64,000 bases of DNA from Norana najaformis (GCA_964023275.1 OZ029927.1:15663952-15727951), one strand, 5' to 3'. Positions 1 to 11,735 are shown, counted from the stretch's first letter. Notes: a model not told the origin generated them from the sequence alone. Numbers and translations are program-made.

Positions 1-59
1 ATTTCAGAGATTTACACCACAACGTTACATTACTTTCAGAATAAAAACTGTTTGCTGAC

Positions 60-714
60 CCAGACAGTCCAAGTGGTTTGTCCGGGATTAACACCGCTTT
101 GCTGCCGTCCTTCTTTTGCAGGCTGCGTCAGTTCTTATATCGTCTGCAGCCGCGAAAACTGTCTCGGCTCACCGCATCCTCCGTCCGTCCGTCCGTCCGT
201 CCGTCGCCGTTTCCAGCGTCTGCAGTCGGATCGGACTGTCACGGAGTCGCCGCAGGTCTGAATTATGACTCCTTCGGCCATGCCAAGACACTCCGGCGAC
301 GCTTGACACTCCCTCCAACCAGATTACTCATCCGACTTGTGTCGTGGCGGTGTGTCGGTCAGTCGGTCGGTCGGTCGACGAAAACGCTAAATGCGACATC
401 ACCCAATCCTCTCTCCGTCGTCTCTCGCAGTCGAAAAGCCAATCTGTACAGTTTAAGCCACCGACAGACACGGCTTGCCTCACGGACCAATTATTTCGTC
501 GACAACCACAGCCGCTGCATCAGCAGCCGAGTTCGTCGTCGTCGTCTCGAGGATGAGCAGCGAGGTTTAGTTCCCGCAGGGATCAGTTGTATGTATCAAA
601 GTGGATTACGAAAGTGACTCAGCCAACTTTAGCGGCCACTTAATTCTAAGCAGACAACAGTTCAGCGCCCGAAATCATGACAGAAAGCAGATAAATCTCG
701 GAAGACCACGCAAG
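60..714 (+). other. CpG-rich, exon-like segment ending in a good splice donor
   Basis: This stretch is richer in CpG than its surroundings and includes six copies of CCGT at 181-204 and short GTCG runs near 360-380. It ends at 714 in CGCAAG followed by gtaagc, a strong donor on the plus strand. Reading frames cross it, but none is long and none resembles a known protein; the last ATG (677) is closed after four codons. I read it as a possible promoter plus untranslated first exon of a plus-strand gene whose partner exons I could not identify. It could equally be unmethylated repeat DNA. It lies 16.6 kb upstream of the FGF gene, so a distant 5' UTR exon of that gene is possible but unsupported. 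Confidence 0.3.
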
Positions 715-858
715 GTAAGCCATCAGTAACACCTGTCACGTTAAAGTTATGTTAAATTACTGCAACCTTTATAGTTACTTTGACTTGTTTCAGATCAGTT
801 ATTATCAAAACCAATCTATTAAATGGATTTAGTTTTGATAAGTGTGGCTATACTGAAC

Positions 859-1028
859 AATCTAATCTAGAAACTTCTATAGCGCCGTTACTAATCTAAT
901 CTAGAAACTTCTATAGCGCCGTTACTAATCTAATCTAGAAACTTCTATAGCGCCTTTACTAATCTAATCTAGAAACTTCTATAGCGCCGTTACTAATCTA
1001 ATCTAGAAACTTCTATAGCGCCGTTACT
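859..1028. repeat. 34-bp tandem repeat, five copies
   Basis: Five head-to-tail 34-bp units start at 859, 893, 927, 961 and 995. Only one substitution is visible (unit 3 has gcctttact where the others have gccgttact). Each unit contains CTTCTATAGCGCC, close to the TTTCTACAGCGCC near the 3' end of the CR1-like repeats elsewhere in this window (for example 8680 on the opposite strand, and 15290). The near identity implies recent expansion. Confidence 0.95.
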
Positions 1029-3970
1029 GAAACGGTAGAAGCATCAGTTGGTGGTCGTTTCTAAGCAAAGCTGCATTCCGAAAATAAAACATCTTGTTTC
1101 CTCATTAACTAAAACATAATCGTCAATCTCTACAGGATATGTATTATTGTCAGTTTTAGACAGACCTGAAGAAATTATTCATTACTTCGCAGCATTGTTT
1201 TTAGTAGCTTGGCAGCTGCTGTTCAACCAATGTCAGCATATAATCTATCTTTTCTGTGGGTTAGAAGCATCTTGGGATAGATATGCTGAAGTGTTGCTAC
1301 ATTACCATGCATTACATTATTACATTTTGGTATTTCATTTGTTTAGCGCATTTTCATAACCTGTCAAAAGAACTGATATCTTAATCTTGTACAAAGCAGC
1401 AGCAGAATGTTGTAAATATGAACTACTAGATACGACTTAGACAAATTCACATACTGCACAGCATAACTTACAAACGATCGTATGCGTGGCCAAGAAGCCT
1501 CTATGGTTCGTTTCCCGCAACGTCGTTTACACTGGCCGCGTTAACAAAATCAAAAACATCTCAACGTTGTTTATAACGATAGATAATGTTTATCTCAATC
1601 AAGTGAGAACATCAAGAATCACAGAAAGTTCACACACTCCTTTCCGTCGAAGTAAAGCACTTTGGATACCAACCCTTACATGGCAGGTGTCCCAACTCAA
1701 CTCATATCTCATTTTTAAACTACCCGATCTTCTTCTGGTTCTACTCTTTCCTTCCTTTTTAACTAGCCAATCAGCCGCTTTATTCACGGTTGAGCGATTT
1801 CAAGCCTAACTCCAAGTGCAAAAATATAGGCAACAGCCAGCCTACATAGGGATTCTGCGATATGTTACAGTATGCATGAGCAAGAAATAAAAAAAATATT
1901 TATAATGCCAGTTTAACTAGTTACTTTAATCTTAGTCGATTAATCTAAAACAGAGCCTAGTTGCAAATTGGCTTCGTTAGTGATTGACTAACACAGAACA
2001 GACTAAAGATAATCAAAAACATTGGTCTATGATTTAACTAATGATTTCTTGTTGTATAATGCCCTGATGCACATAAACAACAAACAAAAGAACGCAAACC
2101 ATCTGGAAGAGGATGCATTTGTTACAGCATTAGAAGCAATGCTGTGAAAAAGATATTAATCAGATTTACAAGGAAGTAAATAAATGTATTTGTGAGGTAG
2201 TCGCATAATTTAGAGGATGTGTTCTGCAGGAATCTTGCAACATACGTTGAACTATATACTTCCATCTGCTACAGTTCTTATGTGCGCTCACACGTTGAAA
2301 TTTCCACGTGCACTGACGAGACAAATTGCTAATGTAAAACAGTATCAGAATTCGACTCAATTGGATTATGATTGCGATTTTCACTTCAAGCAACCATCGA
2401 ATGATGGCTAGTGGCGCTACAGAAGTCTTTAGATTAGATTAGATCAGATTATCAATTAAAGGAGCCCTTTTATTTTGATAAAATAACATTGCTAACACTT
2501 TATACCATCCCTTCCCCTTACAGGAACCGATGTTCTTCTCCAGTTTTTGCAAAATCGATTTTACAAATTGGGAGTTGTGACTGCTCAATTTCCAAAAACG
2601 TTTGGGAAAGGAGTGACAGTAATGCCATCTGATCGTTAACTACGCAACTAAAATTCTAGGAATGAACTATTTCCTTGTCAAAGGAATAAACTTTCGTTTT
2701 CATCAAATGAACCACTTTTCCGGTCAACAGATAAAGAAATTCCTTTCCAAGCACGCGTTCCTTCAGCCATAAAACTATCAGGCATCATAGCAAGTTGCTT
2801 CCTCTGAAATCCAGTTCAGCTGAAGTCAAGTTGATAACGTCCTTCGTCAAAGTGATAGACGTCAGCCCACACTGGGCTGGGATGATATTGTCCACAGAAT
2901 ATCATGAACCCATAGGCAATTTCAGGTCTCTATTACCGTGCAATAATGGACCACGTTCCTGCAGCAACAGCTATCTATACCTTTGGTACTAAACATTTTC
3001 TTTGCGGTTATGGCAATGTCTGAAGTATTATCAGAGATTCTTTATGAGCCAAGCATGGGCGACGGCAAAAGGGCGTGATAGGCGCTTGCCTCCACCTGGA
3101 ATTCACATCTGAACACTTCTGGCCAACATCGGGCTGGGATGATGTGTCCCGTCTTCATATTTTTATGCCATACTTCACAAATTTCTGTGGGCACCCGTAA
3201 GTCAAGCAGTTTATATCCCTAACGTTTTCCGGAAAGACCTGCCCTAGAAGCTGATGACATTTGGAACTGATCAAAGAAGCAGTCATATGCATAAAACACA
3301 GGGAGTTCTTTTTGCTTATCTTTTGCACTTGACTCTCTCTCTATCAGCTGTGCTGTAAAAAGGTCGTGTTGCTCTTCATATACATGCTGTTTATGATTCC
3401 ATCTACGAAAAATACCTTCAGCACACCACTTTTCTCAACCGACTATTCGCGTACAGGAGGAAAATGTTTCGTAGTCCATTGTCTTAAACATAACCCACCC
3501 TGGCCTCCTCTCCCCTCCCCTCTCTGGTCTCCCGGCAACCGGATTTGGTTCTTGCCATGACATCTTTGGACAACCTCACGGACTTGACGCAGCGCTTGTG
3601 AATAAGCTGGTGCTATGTGCTTAGCTTTTAAGTAGCACTTCAGAAATTTCGCGATTATGATTACGATTGTCTTAAAATTTCTCCTTCATTGCATGGGAGT
3701 CTTGTGCCAGGCGCATTTCTTACTAGTGTTTACCGTAATGAAATGCTACACTTATTTAAATCTAGGCCTACAACACAGTACAGTAAAATACAACAATGTA
3801 AACAAAATGCAACACACTGTTCTTCAGTGCATTAAATGCTATACAGTATGTTACTATAGAATACATTTCAATGCAGCACGAAGAAGTCTTATTAACTGGG
3901 AAGCATCTTAAGTAGCCCAGAACTTCCAAATCACTGACTAATCGGCTGCAATGGTCTTAACATAACAGGA

Positions 3971-4168
3971 AACATTTGAGTTCGAAAGGGGTTTCAACTT
4001 TGCAACCAACAGTCATAGATAGGACTTCAACTGGCACACGAACACACATGCACGCACGCACGCACACACACACACTGAACTACAATTTCATAATTAGCTA
4101 CTAGTCATTTATTATTCTCTCATCAGCAAACATTTGAGTTTGTAAGGGGTTTCAACTTTGTAACCAAC
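3971..4168. repeat. Pair of 40-bp direct repeats
   Basis: A 40-bp segment beginning AACATTTGAG and ending in AACCAAC occurs at 3971-4010 and again, with four substitutions, at 4129-4168. The second copy starts 158 bp after the first and the DNA between them is unrelated. This could be a local duplication or two ends of a decayed insertion. Confidence 0.8.
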
Positions 4169-4604
4169 GGTGCTCCTCTTGCTCACTGAAGTCTATGGAC
4201 AGTGACAGTTGAGGCTCGCACCTAAACATTCTAGCGGTCTAGCCAAATCAGCTTATATAATAACAAGCGAAATCATGCCTAACCTTCAACACCTAGCGCT
4301 GGAACTCTGCTAATGAACCGGACCTAGTTTACCTGGATGAGGCGTCATTGTTTTCAAATAGACCAGCCTTCCATTCCGAGGAAGGAGTTCTCAGAATTCC
4401 TGTTTTCGGCCCAGTAATCAGTCATACTCTGCTGGATCAGGTGAACAAAGTGAGCGATGAATCAGTACTGTCGCTGCCTATCAGCGGGAAAGGCAGGAAG
4501 CTCCTTAATCCAGAAACATTCATTCCACCTCCTTTTTCCAGGCCACTACTTATCCAATTACTCGTCCATCTCTATGTTAAACTTTGTCCTCAGAACCAGC
4601 ACTG

Positions 4605-4735
4605 TGTGCATATGTATCTTAATACAGCGCCTTTTAGGGTCTGTCAGAGACGTCGCACACGTGTCTATCTGACTCAGCTAAACAGATGCGACTTAAGATA
4701 GGCTGAAAATATATGCTGAGCAGAGAGATGTAAAT
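4605..4735. mobile_element. Interspersed repeat, family D copy
   Basis: The block contains a motif close to ATACAGCGCCTTTTAGGGTC and, about 80 bp on, CTTAAGATAGGCTGAAAATA. Both motifs recur in the same order in CBP introns at 26240-26395 and 34485-34605, and the first alone at 28290-28345. The spread of diverged copies indicates a dispersed repeat; its class is not visible. Confidence 0.5.
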
Positions 4736-5555
4736 GAAACAATAGTATGTGGTAGACACCAGCGAGTCAGCGACACCACTTAGCTATGAATCATCCAGGC
4801 CGGATCACATTTGCAAAATGGATGCCTCACAGAAAAAATTATTGAAATATAAGGCTTCCTTCATTTGGTCAGGATTTGTTAATATGGCTAGATTTTCGCC
4901 TTAGATTTAGATTTACTGACAGTCAGTCAGTCTATCAGCTCATAATTCAAAGAACAGAACTTTTACTCTGGAGATTTATGTATAATGTAGTGTCTTTGCT
5001 CGGTAGACCCTTTTGCAAAAATCCAGTAGGCTCGGTTGACCAATCGTGAGAAAGTCCATACTTCAGCCTTCTAACATCTACAGACAAAATCTGCGCACTT
5101 TTATTGTTGATTCAGACCACATGGGTGACCAATTGTTCCTCATTTCAGTCATTGTATGACACAATAGAGCGCAATATAGAGAAAGTGCGTACAGAGGAAT
5201 GTATTAAGTAGGACGTCATCCTGTCAAGCCGTTTCTCTTCAATAAGCTAGCTCGCCAGCTCCGTGGCGGGAGGGAGGACAGATGGGGAATGCGTTGGTAC
5301 TTATAACAATCGACGAGACGATGAAGTCGTCTTGATGAAGGAGAACAAAGTAGGCAGTCAGAGCTGCTGATGCTGCTGAAGTCCAATCAAAGGTCACAAC
5401 ATTGAACATTTATCTGAAACCGTGTAGAATGTTGATGTCAGCACGGCGACATCTTCCGGTGACTCACTGGGGCCATCTGCCGACGAGCGCTGCTGCATTG
5501 CCTACGCAAAAAGCGACGCAATTAATTGCTTCCATTTTCTCCCATCAGCATCTCT

Positions 5556-5563
5556 TATATAAG
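5556..5563 (+). promoter_or_regulatory. TATA box candidate
   Basis: TATATAAG lies in a locally GC-richer context. About 30-50 bp downstream is a TCAGTCG initiator-like motif (near 5608), and an ATG follows at 5651 with a strong donor at 5696. The order TATA, initiator, ATG and donor is what a small first exon looks like. No expression evidence is available. Confidence 0.35.
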
Positions 5564-5650
5564 CAGTTGCAGCAGCAGCTGATCGTTGCAACCGCAATTG
5601 CATCAGTCGGTTATACACGGATGACAGTCAACCGCACTTAAACATCGACG

Positions 5651-5695
5651 ATGACCGAGTTAAGTGATGTCCGAGATCAGTACTACACAGCAAAG
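5651..5695 (+). CDS. Possible first coding exon, unknown protein
   Basis: An ATG about 90 bp downstream of a TATA box opens 15 codons, MTELSDVRDQYYTAK, and ends in phase 0 at AAG followed by gtaagtg, a strong donor. I do not recognise the peptide. A possible partner is an open stretch beginning at an acceptor (tttctgcag, exon start 11832) whose frame starts EVCKGPFKNLL and stays open to 12047, but I see no family similarity there, so the joining is speculative. It may instead be a first exon whose partners are not recognisable, or chance. Confidence 0.25.
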
Positions 5696-6494
5696 GTAAG
5701 TGAATTGAACTGGACCCAAGACGCTATTTGCAACGGCCCAGATACTGTATCATGATGCTATTTGTAATTGCCCAGATACTGTATCATGATGCTACTTATA
5801 ATTTCCCAGGTACTTTTTCATGACGTTATTTAGAATTATCCAACTTAAGCTGATGCTTACAATTCATGCAAATCAAATCATTTCTAAAAAATTGATTTCT
5901 TCTAGTGTCTTCCTGGGCACGAGAGCTGCGTGTGACGAATTTTAAACCTTCTAATCTCCTTCTCTCTTTTCTCCTTCCTTCCCTCCCAAAATCCCACCTT
6001 CTCTTCCTCCCTCTGTCTCTCCGCTTCTGACACTCTCTCCTCGTCTGTGAAACTCGTCTCGTTAATGGTACTGCGGTATGTTGAGACAGTGCAAACCGTG
6101 CCCCATCAGAAGAGGCAAGTTTAGCCTTCCGGAATATTGCATAACAAATGATTCTATAAGGGCCAATTAGACAGAAAGAACATTACATAAACACCGACAG
6201 AACTTTGTCGTCAATTCCTGCCGCAGTCGGCAGGAACATAACTTATCAATTACCAATCACCTTGCGCTGCAACATGATTAAGGTTCAGTAATCAGTACTT
6301 GCCAGAATTGTTTATCAACACGGAGTTCAGCATTCTTATTTACCGCTGTTATTTATTATTTCTGTTAATAGTTTTTCTTTTAATAATTACTTTGTGTCTT
6401 GTGTTCAGAATATTTTGTACTATGCAACTTTTACTGCTCTGTTCTGAACTGCATAAATTCAGACTAGCTCTGTAGAGTTGTCTCAACAGTGTAT

Positions 6495-6694
6495 TCCATC
6501 CATCCATCCATCCATCCATCCATCCATCCATCCATCCATCCATCCATCCATCCATCCATCCATCCATCCATCCATCCATCCATCCATCCATCCATCCATC
6601 CATCCATCCATCCATCCATCCATCCATCCATCCATCCATCCATCCATCCATCCATCCATCCATCCATCCATCCATCCATCCATCCATCCATCCA
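6495..6694. repeat. Perfect (TCCA)50 microsatellite
   Basis: Two hundred consecutive bases are an uninterrupted TCCA tetranucleotide, 50 copies, with no interruptions that I can see. All six frames are open through it (Ile-His-Pro-Ser or Met-Asp-Gly-Trp repeats), which is a composition artefact and not coding. Confidence 0.97.
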
Positions 6695-8654
6695 GAGCTA
6701 TTAAACAGTGTCTTCTAGAATATCTACTCCCAATCCATGTTCTGCACTGAGAAAAGAAATGTCATGGTAATATAATGCAATGGTAACATTTATATGGTGG
6801 CAATATCTCTGTTGGGTTTCTTATAAAATTGATATCTCTAATGAATCGAATTCTACAAGATCGACCCTAGATTTTCGCTGGTATGTTGCTTCAGTAAGCT
6901 GCCACCTCTTGTACCATAGAATATCTTTAATGCAGACAGACTATGTTAGCCTTGCAAACTGTATAAATGATGTTTATCCGAGCATTTATATAGAGCCTTA
7001 AAGACCCTCTCATGCTAGCATAGTATACCTGTACTCTTGCTGTAACCATTTGGACCTTTCAACACTGCGTCCAGGGTTCGAATGCTGTGAAATTAATTAT
7101 TTACCTCTGCATCATCTGATAGACAGTTAGATGAGAAAATAAATATGGGATAAAACTGAATTGAATTCCACGAGTTGGGAACAGTTGCCGAGATGTCAAT
7201 TATGGGACCACCCTTTCGTTGCCTTCAGCAGCTGATATCCACCACCTGTCTTCCTGCACTGCATCGGCGGGTATCATCTCATCAATGCCTGGCAACACCA
7301 TCAGCAACTGGCAGGTGCCCAAAGGGGGCCAGCCCCGGGGTACCACAGCAGCTTATCGAAGTTGGGGTTGGAAGTCAAGCTGTTTCACAGGTGGACTAGA
7401 GGGCTAGGACAGTCTGCAATGCGGTCCATTAAATCACGTGTCGAGTGGTCAGAAATGGCAATTCATGTAGGAGGAGGAGGAGGAGGAGGAGGAGAAGTGG
7501 GAAGAGGGGTAGCATTCCACATCCTTCACTTCTTTTTATCAATCCTCCGAAACATACACTTTATGATATAAATCCCACCTTCATAAGATATTACTTTCCT
7601 ATAACAAAGCTAGATACTAACACTGATATTGTTTGTGTATATACATATGTATGATCACATATCTTTGTTTTATGTATGTAGGCATGTATGTATCATGTAT
7701 TATGTATGTATCATTGTTTTTAAAACATCTACTACTGATATTGATTATGTGCATGACTGTACATGTATGTATGTATGTATGTATTATGTAAGTTTTGGTA
7801 TTTTAATACATCTTTTATTTACTTCTCAAAAGCACATCTCCCTAGCCTGTTAGCATAACTAGCTTGTATGTATAATTTGCCTTGAACATTCTGATTTACT
7901 GAAAAGTAAGTTTTAAAGTCAACCCAAAAATACTTTTCAGTCTGGATTACAAGCCCCAACTCCGTCTTCTCGTCTGAATCAGATGATTTCTAATTTTATC
8001 AACACGAGCAGGCAACCCAATTGAAAATGAACCTCTTTCCAGGCCGTTTCTTCTTTATCAGTGGCTATCGTGCCCCTCCCATGCGTTGGGCCTCTAAGGA
8101 ATGTGTAAAGTGACTGACTGAACTCGGCAGTACCCGCCGTGTCATGGGAAACTCGTGGGCAATTTGTGCAGAGCAATTTGTGCAAAGGAGTTTACCAGAA
8201 CGAGATGTTTTATACAGAAGAAACTTATCCACGGCTCTTTATACGGAGAATCCATAAAAGGATTTTTACACGGGACACTTTATAGAAAGAATTTGATTAA
8301 GAGACATTTACTTGCGCAGTTTATGCAAAGACTCGGTTAGACTGGGCAACTTATACAAGAGATTTTCTTCACGGCACTTTAGACAGCATTTTATGCAGAC
8401 CAGTACATGCCAAAGCATCTCGAGTAAAATATATTCCAATGATTTCATGACAATTTATGCAGAGACTGTGGGAAAAATGCAAACCAGAAAATGCTCATCA
8501 AGTCAATCTCCAAGTTGATCTAGAGTAAACAACTTTAAAGCTCGATAAATCAGCTCAAGAAACAATATCAACATACTTATCGATCCATAACAAACAGGTA
8601 TACCTCCCACCCAAATTTTAGGTTGAGGGCAGTGTTCCCTCTAAGCTGCAGTTT

Positions 8655-8850
8655 TCGTAATCGTAATCGTAATTCCGAAATTTCTACAGCGCCCAACGAA
8701 AGCCGCACCACGGGGACCAGCTTATTCACAGGTGCTCAGTCAAAACAAAATCGATAGGCAAAAGGGTTCGGTTCCAGGTCAAGATCCAAGTCAGTCAAAA
8801 CAAAATCGATAGGCAAAAGGGTTCGGTTCCAGGTCAAGATCCAAGTCAGA
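8655..8850 (-). mobile_element. CR1-like 3' tail with internal 55-bp duplication
   Basis: Read on the minus strand this matches the plus-strand copies at 9460-9695, 15690-15925 and 55490-55725: TTGTTTTGACTGAGC, then AAGCTGGTCCC, then TTTCGTTGGGCGCTGTAGAAAT, ending in a TTACGATTACGATTA tail. A 55-bp part is duplicated in perfect tandem (8737-8791 and 8792-8846). The tail microsatellite is typical of CR1/L2-type LINEs and the SINEs that share their 3' ends. Confidence 0.75.
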
Positions 8851-9079
8851 CGGAGAGACGCTCCTCGTACTGGAAAAAGTGGTCAACAGCACGAAGTCAC
8901 ACAAAATATCTCTGTGTTCAACAGTAAAAGTGGACTGAATTATCAGCTCAGAGGGAACGTTGGTAGAGGGCGACACACACAGTTACGTCCCCTCCATAAT
9001 ATTGTCTCATTTTTCCAATTTACTGAATTACTTTTGTAAATGGCCACATTTGAAGCTAGACAAGTTTTCAGTATGGTAT

Positions 9080-9335
9080 AAAAATGGACTTATATATGCA
9101 GGATGGATGACAGTAGAAAAATAAAAAGCGTGATGATGGGAATTATGGATGGAAATGGGAGACCAGGAAGACCTAACAGGGAGCGGACAGATGATATAAG
9201 GGATTGGTGTAAGCAAGACTTGCACGCCTTGATAAGAACAGCACAAGATCGGGAACTGTGGAGACAAGTGACAATGCATGCAGTGGACACCTAAGGGCTC
9301 TCGGCCCATGGATCATGATGATGATTATAAAATGT
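9080..9335 (+). mobile_element. LINE reverse-transcriptase C-terminal fragment
   Basis: A frame encodes GRPGRPNRERTDDIRDWCKQ followed by LHALIRTAQDRELWRQV. This is the conserved extreme C-terminus of one group of non-LTR retrotransposon polyproteins (GRP-rich linker, W.DDI..W, AQDR..WR). It ends at a stop after 9290 and then an ATGATGATGAT tail, as expected of a 5'-truncated insertion. The catalytic RT core is absent, so this is a dead fragment. Confidence 0.8.
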
Positions 9336-9459
9336 AACAGCACAACAGCCAACTAATTTTATCTGGAGACTTGGTGAGAAAAGGAACAGCGTGTTCCCCT
9401 CAGTGGTTCAACAGCACTGGATAGTGGTGCTAGAACTTTACTCCTTACTCTTGCACAGA

Positions 9460-9695
9460 TCCTATCCGGACACCCCTTCTTCCTATCCGGACACCCCTTC
9501 TTCCTCTTATCTCTCTCTCCTCTCCAATCCAAACACCACCACCCGTAGCTGCCGTGCTTTTGGATCTTGACCTGGAACCGAACCCTTCTGCCTATCGATC
9601 TTGTTTTGACTGAGCGCCTGCAAATAAGCTGGTCCCCGCGACGTGGCTTTCGTTGGGCGCTGTAGAAATCTCGGAATTAGGATTATTACGATAGA
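9460..9695 (+). mobile_element. CR1-like 3' tail
   Basis: A plus-strand copy of the tail family: CTATCCGGACACCCC (duplicated at the 5' edge, 9468-9504), a pyrimidine-rich stretch, GGATCTTGACCTGGAACCGA, CTATCGATCTTGTTTTGACT, and the terminal GGCGCTGTAGAAATCTCGG. It lies just downstream of a different LINE fragment. No coding sequence remains. Confidence 0.75.
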
Positions 9696-10008
9696 ATTTA
9701 GTGATACAGCTGACTTATGGAAGCACAAAATCATGTCTGAGAATATGCAGGCCTATCAATCACGAGTTCGTATCTGGAGTCTGAAGCAGCCACATTCAGG
9801 TCATCAGTCAATCTTTAAACCATAAATGAAGTCGTCATCTAAGCATCCATCCACTGAGGGCTCATCTTCCACCCTAGTTCCACCCTAGTTCCACCCTTAG
9901 CAAGTGATGGATGAATCCCCAGAGGAACAGCCAAGCTTCTTGTTATGTGGTGGAGGTCATAAACTTTCCCCTATTACGTACACAACTGAAAAGCAGCTTT
10001 TGCCCTCA

Positions 10009-10335
10009 GGTGCCAACTTGTTACCTTCATTTATTCCTTAAATGTAGGTCATTAACTTGTTACTTTCACTTACCCCTTAGGCAATGCCTCGTTACCTTAG
10101 CCCACCACAGTAGGCGTCAACTTGTTACCTTCACCTACCCATTAGGAGCCAACTTGTTACTTTCACCTACCTCTTGGGTGTTACCACGTTACCTTATATA
10201 CCTTGAGTGTTGCCTTGTTACCTTTGCCTACCACTTTTGGTGTTACCTAGTAAGTTTTACCTATCCCTTAAGTGCTACTTTGTTATTTTCACCTATTTTC
10301 AGAGCTAACTTGTTACCTAAAACTTCACTCTGGGC
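10009..10335. repeat. Degenerate minisatellite, about 36-45 bp unit
   Basis: A unit resembling AACTTGTTACCTTCACCTAC plus CCCTTAGGTGTC is repeated about nine times with substitutions and small length changes. A reading frame of about 140 codons crosses it, but it only mirrors the repeat (recurrent LVTFTYPL-type peptides) and is not a credible gene. Confidence 0.85.
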
Positions 10336-10389
10336 GTGAGCGCTATGCATTTGGCCAACCACTCCAAAGGTTAACAACCCTACTTCGGG

Positions 10390-10830
10390 TGTCAACCGGT
10401 AACATGCTTTGATATGAAGGGGGCTGGGCCTGATTATATAGCGCTGTGAATTCCTAGCCGTCAGATCCTTCCATGCGTCCAGCGCCTGCAACGCCAGACA
10501 ATGGACAGCGTACATCAAAAGCCGATCATTAACACCGATATCTGTATGGGAAAATGGCCCATTCTGATAACTCGAACGGCTTGTCGCTAGCGCTGGGCTG
10601 GGAATACGACCAGCCACATTTTTCGGATAAAAATTTGTAACATATTTGCTGTGCGGCCGTCGGATAATCGCGATCCGATGCCATTTGTTACTTAGCCGAT
10701 AAACGGTCTTGATAGACCGAATGTAGCGACATGTTCTGTTTCAACGGGCGCTGGTACGAACGGCCTGCGTCGGAGAGTTGCAATCAGCCACATTGTTGGC
10801 GTCTGTAGGAACCCATTATTAGAACAATTC
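10390..10830. other. CpG-rich segment without recognisable genes
   Basis: Compared with the flanking AT-rich repeats this segment has many CpG dinucleotides (for example near 10595-10720 and 10750-10780). No exon, TATA box or known repeat is visible. It could be a CpG-island-like regulatory element or an old non-coding repeat. Confidence 0.35.
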
Positions 10831-10907
10831 GTTTTATTACTGCACTGGGCCGAGTTTTCCGGTGCAGGAAGTCTGTGCTAGACTTCTTTACAAAGTCATT
10901 TCAATTT

Positions 10908-11735
10908 AAGAAATGGCTCTGGAGCATGGATGGGTTGATCGGTGGAAGGATGAATGAACGGATGGATTGGTAGATGGATGAAGGGAGAGAGGGAAGCATG
11001 GGTGGATGAATGGATGCATGGAGGAATGAAGGGGGTGTGGGTGGTGGAGGTAGGTAGGTATGAGCTAAGGATTAATGGATAGATGAATGAATGAATGAAT
11101 GAATGGGTGAAATTAGGGATGAAGGGAAGAAGGGGTTGATGGATGGATGGGTGGATGGATGAATGGATGCACGAAGGAAGGACGGGGTGTGTGGGTGGTG
11201 GAGGGAGGGAGGTATGGGCTATGGAGGAATGGATTGATGAATGAATGAATGAATGGATGAAAGTAGGGATCAAGGGGAACGAGAATGGGTTGATGGATGG
11301 ATGGATAAAAGGGATAGATGGATAGAGGAAGGAACGGATGGAATGGGTTGATGGATGGATGGATAGGGATAGATGGATAGAGGAAGGAAAGGATGAAAGG
11401 GTTAATGGATGGATGAATGAATGGATGCATGAAGGACGGGGTGTGTGGGTGGTGGAGGGAGGGAGGTATGGGCTATGGAGGAATGGATAGATGAATGGGA
11501 TGAAGGGAACGAGAATGGGTTGATGGATGGATGTATGGAAGGGATAGAGGGACAAAGGAAGGAAGGAACGGATGAATGGGTTGATGGATAGATGGATGGA
11601 TAAAAGGATAGATGGACAGAGGAAGGAACGGATGAATGGGCTGATGGATGGATGGATGAAAGGGATAGATGGATAGAGGAAGGAAAGGATGAAAGGGTTA
11701 ATGGATGGATGGATCAATGGATGGATAGACGGACT
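10908..11735. repeat. GGAT/GAAT-rich satellite with higher-order units
   Basis: About 830 bp consist of variants of GGATGGATGAATGG. A longer block, GGGGTGTGTGGGTGGTGGAG plus GGAGGTATGGGC, recurs at about 11029, 11183 and 11437 (two copies nearly identical), so the array also has larger units. Long Ser/Pro/Ile/His frames on the minus strand are produced by the repeat and are not genes. Confidence 0.9.

Larger units (their letters stand above)
1029..5555. other. Gene-free stretch
   Basis: I see no exon with protein similarity here. Open frames are short and unconvincing. The stretch holds a CA-rich microsatellite near 4043-4074, a pair of 40-bp direct repeats (3971-4010 and 4129-4168) and one copy of a medium-frequency repeat at 4605-4735. 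Fragments resembling the CR1-like tail (gtgaataagctgg near 3600) also occur. From about 5230 the CpG content rises towards the candidate promoter at 5556. Confidence 0.6.
5696..9079. other. Gene-free stretch with microsatellites
   Basis: No recognisable coding exon. Contents: a pyrimidine-rich run near 5960-6060, the (TCCA)50 array at 6495-6694, a GC-richer piece at about 7160-7500 that ends in an (AGG)n run (7469-7494) and may be a retroelement 3' end, TATG-type microsatellites at about 7625-7790, and a minus-strand CR1-like tail at 8655-8850. Confidence 0.55.

Noticed and set aside
859-1028. CRISPR-like array of regularly spaced repeats
   Set aside because: The 34-bp units abut directly with no spacers, and this is an animal genome; it is a tandem satellite.
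3657-3911. 84-codon frame starting MITIVLKFLLHC
   Set aside because: Isolated frame in AT-rich repeat-bearing DNA without splice sites, promoter or similarity.
6349-6750. Long Met-Asp-Gly-Trp and Ile-His-Pro-Ser frames on both strands
   Set aside because: They are direct translations of the (TCCA)50 microsatellite and have no other coding support.
10896-11717. A 273-codon minus-strand frame rich in Ile-His-Pro-Ser
   Set aside because: It mirrors the GGATGGATGAAT satellite; several frames are equally open.
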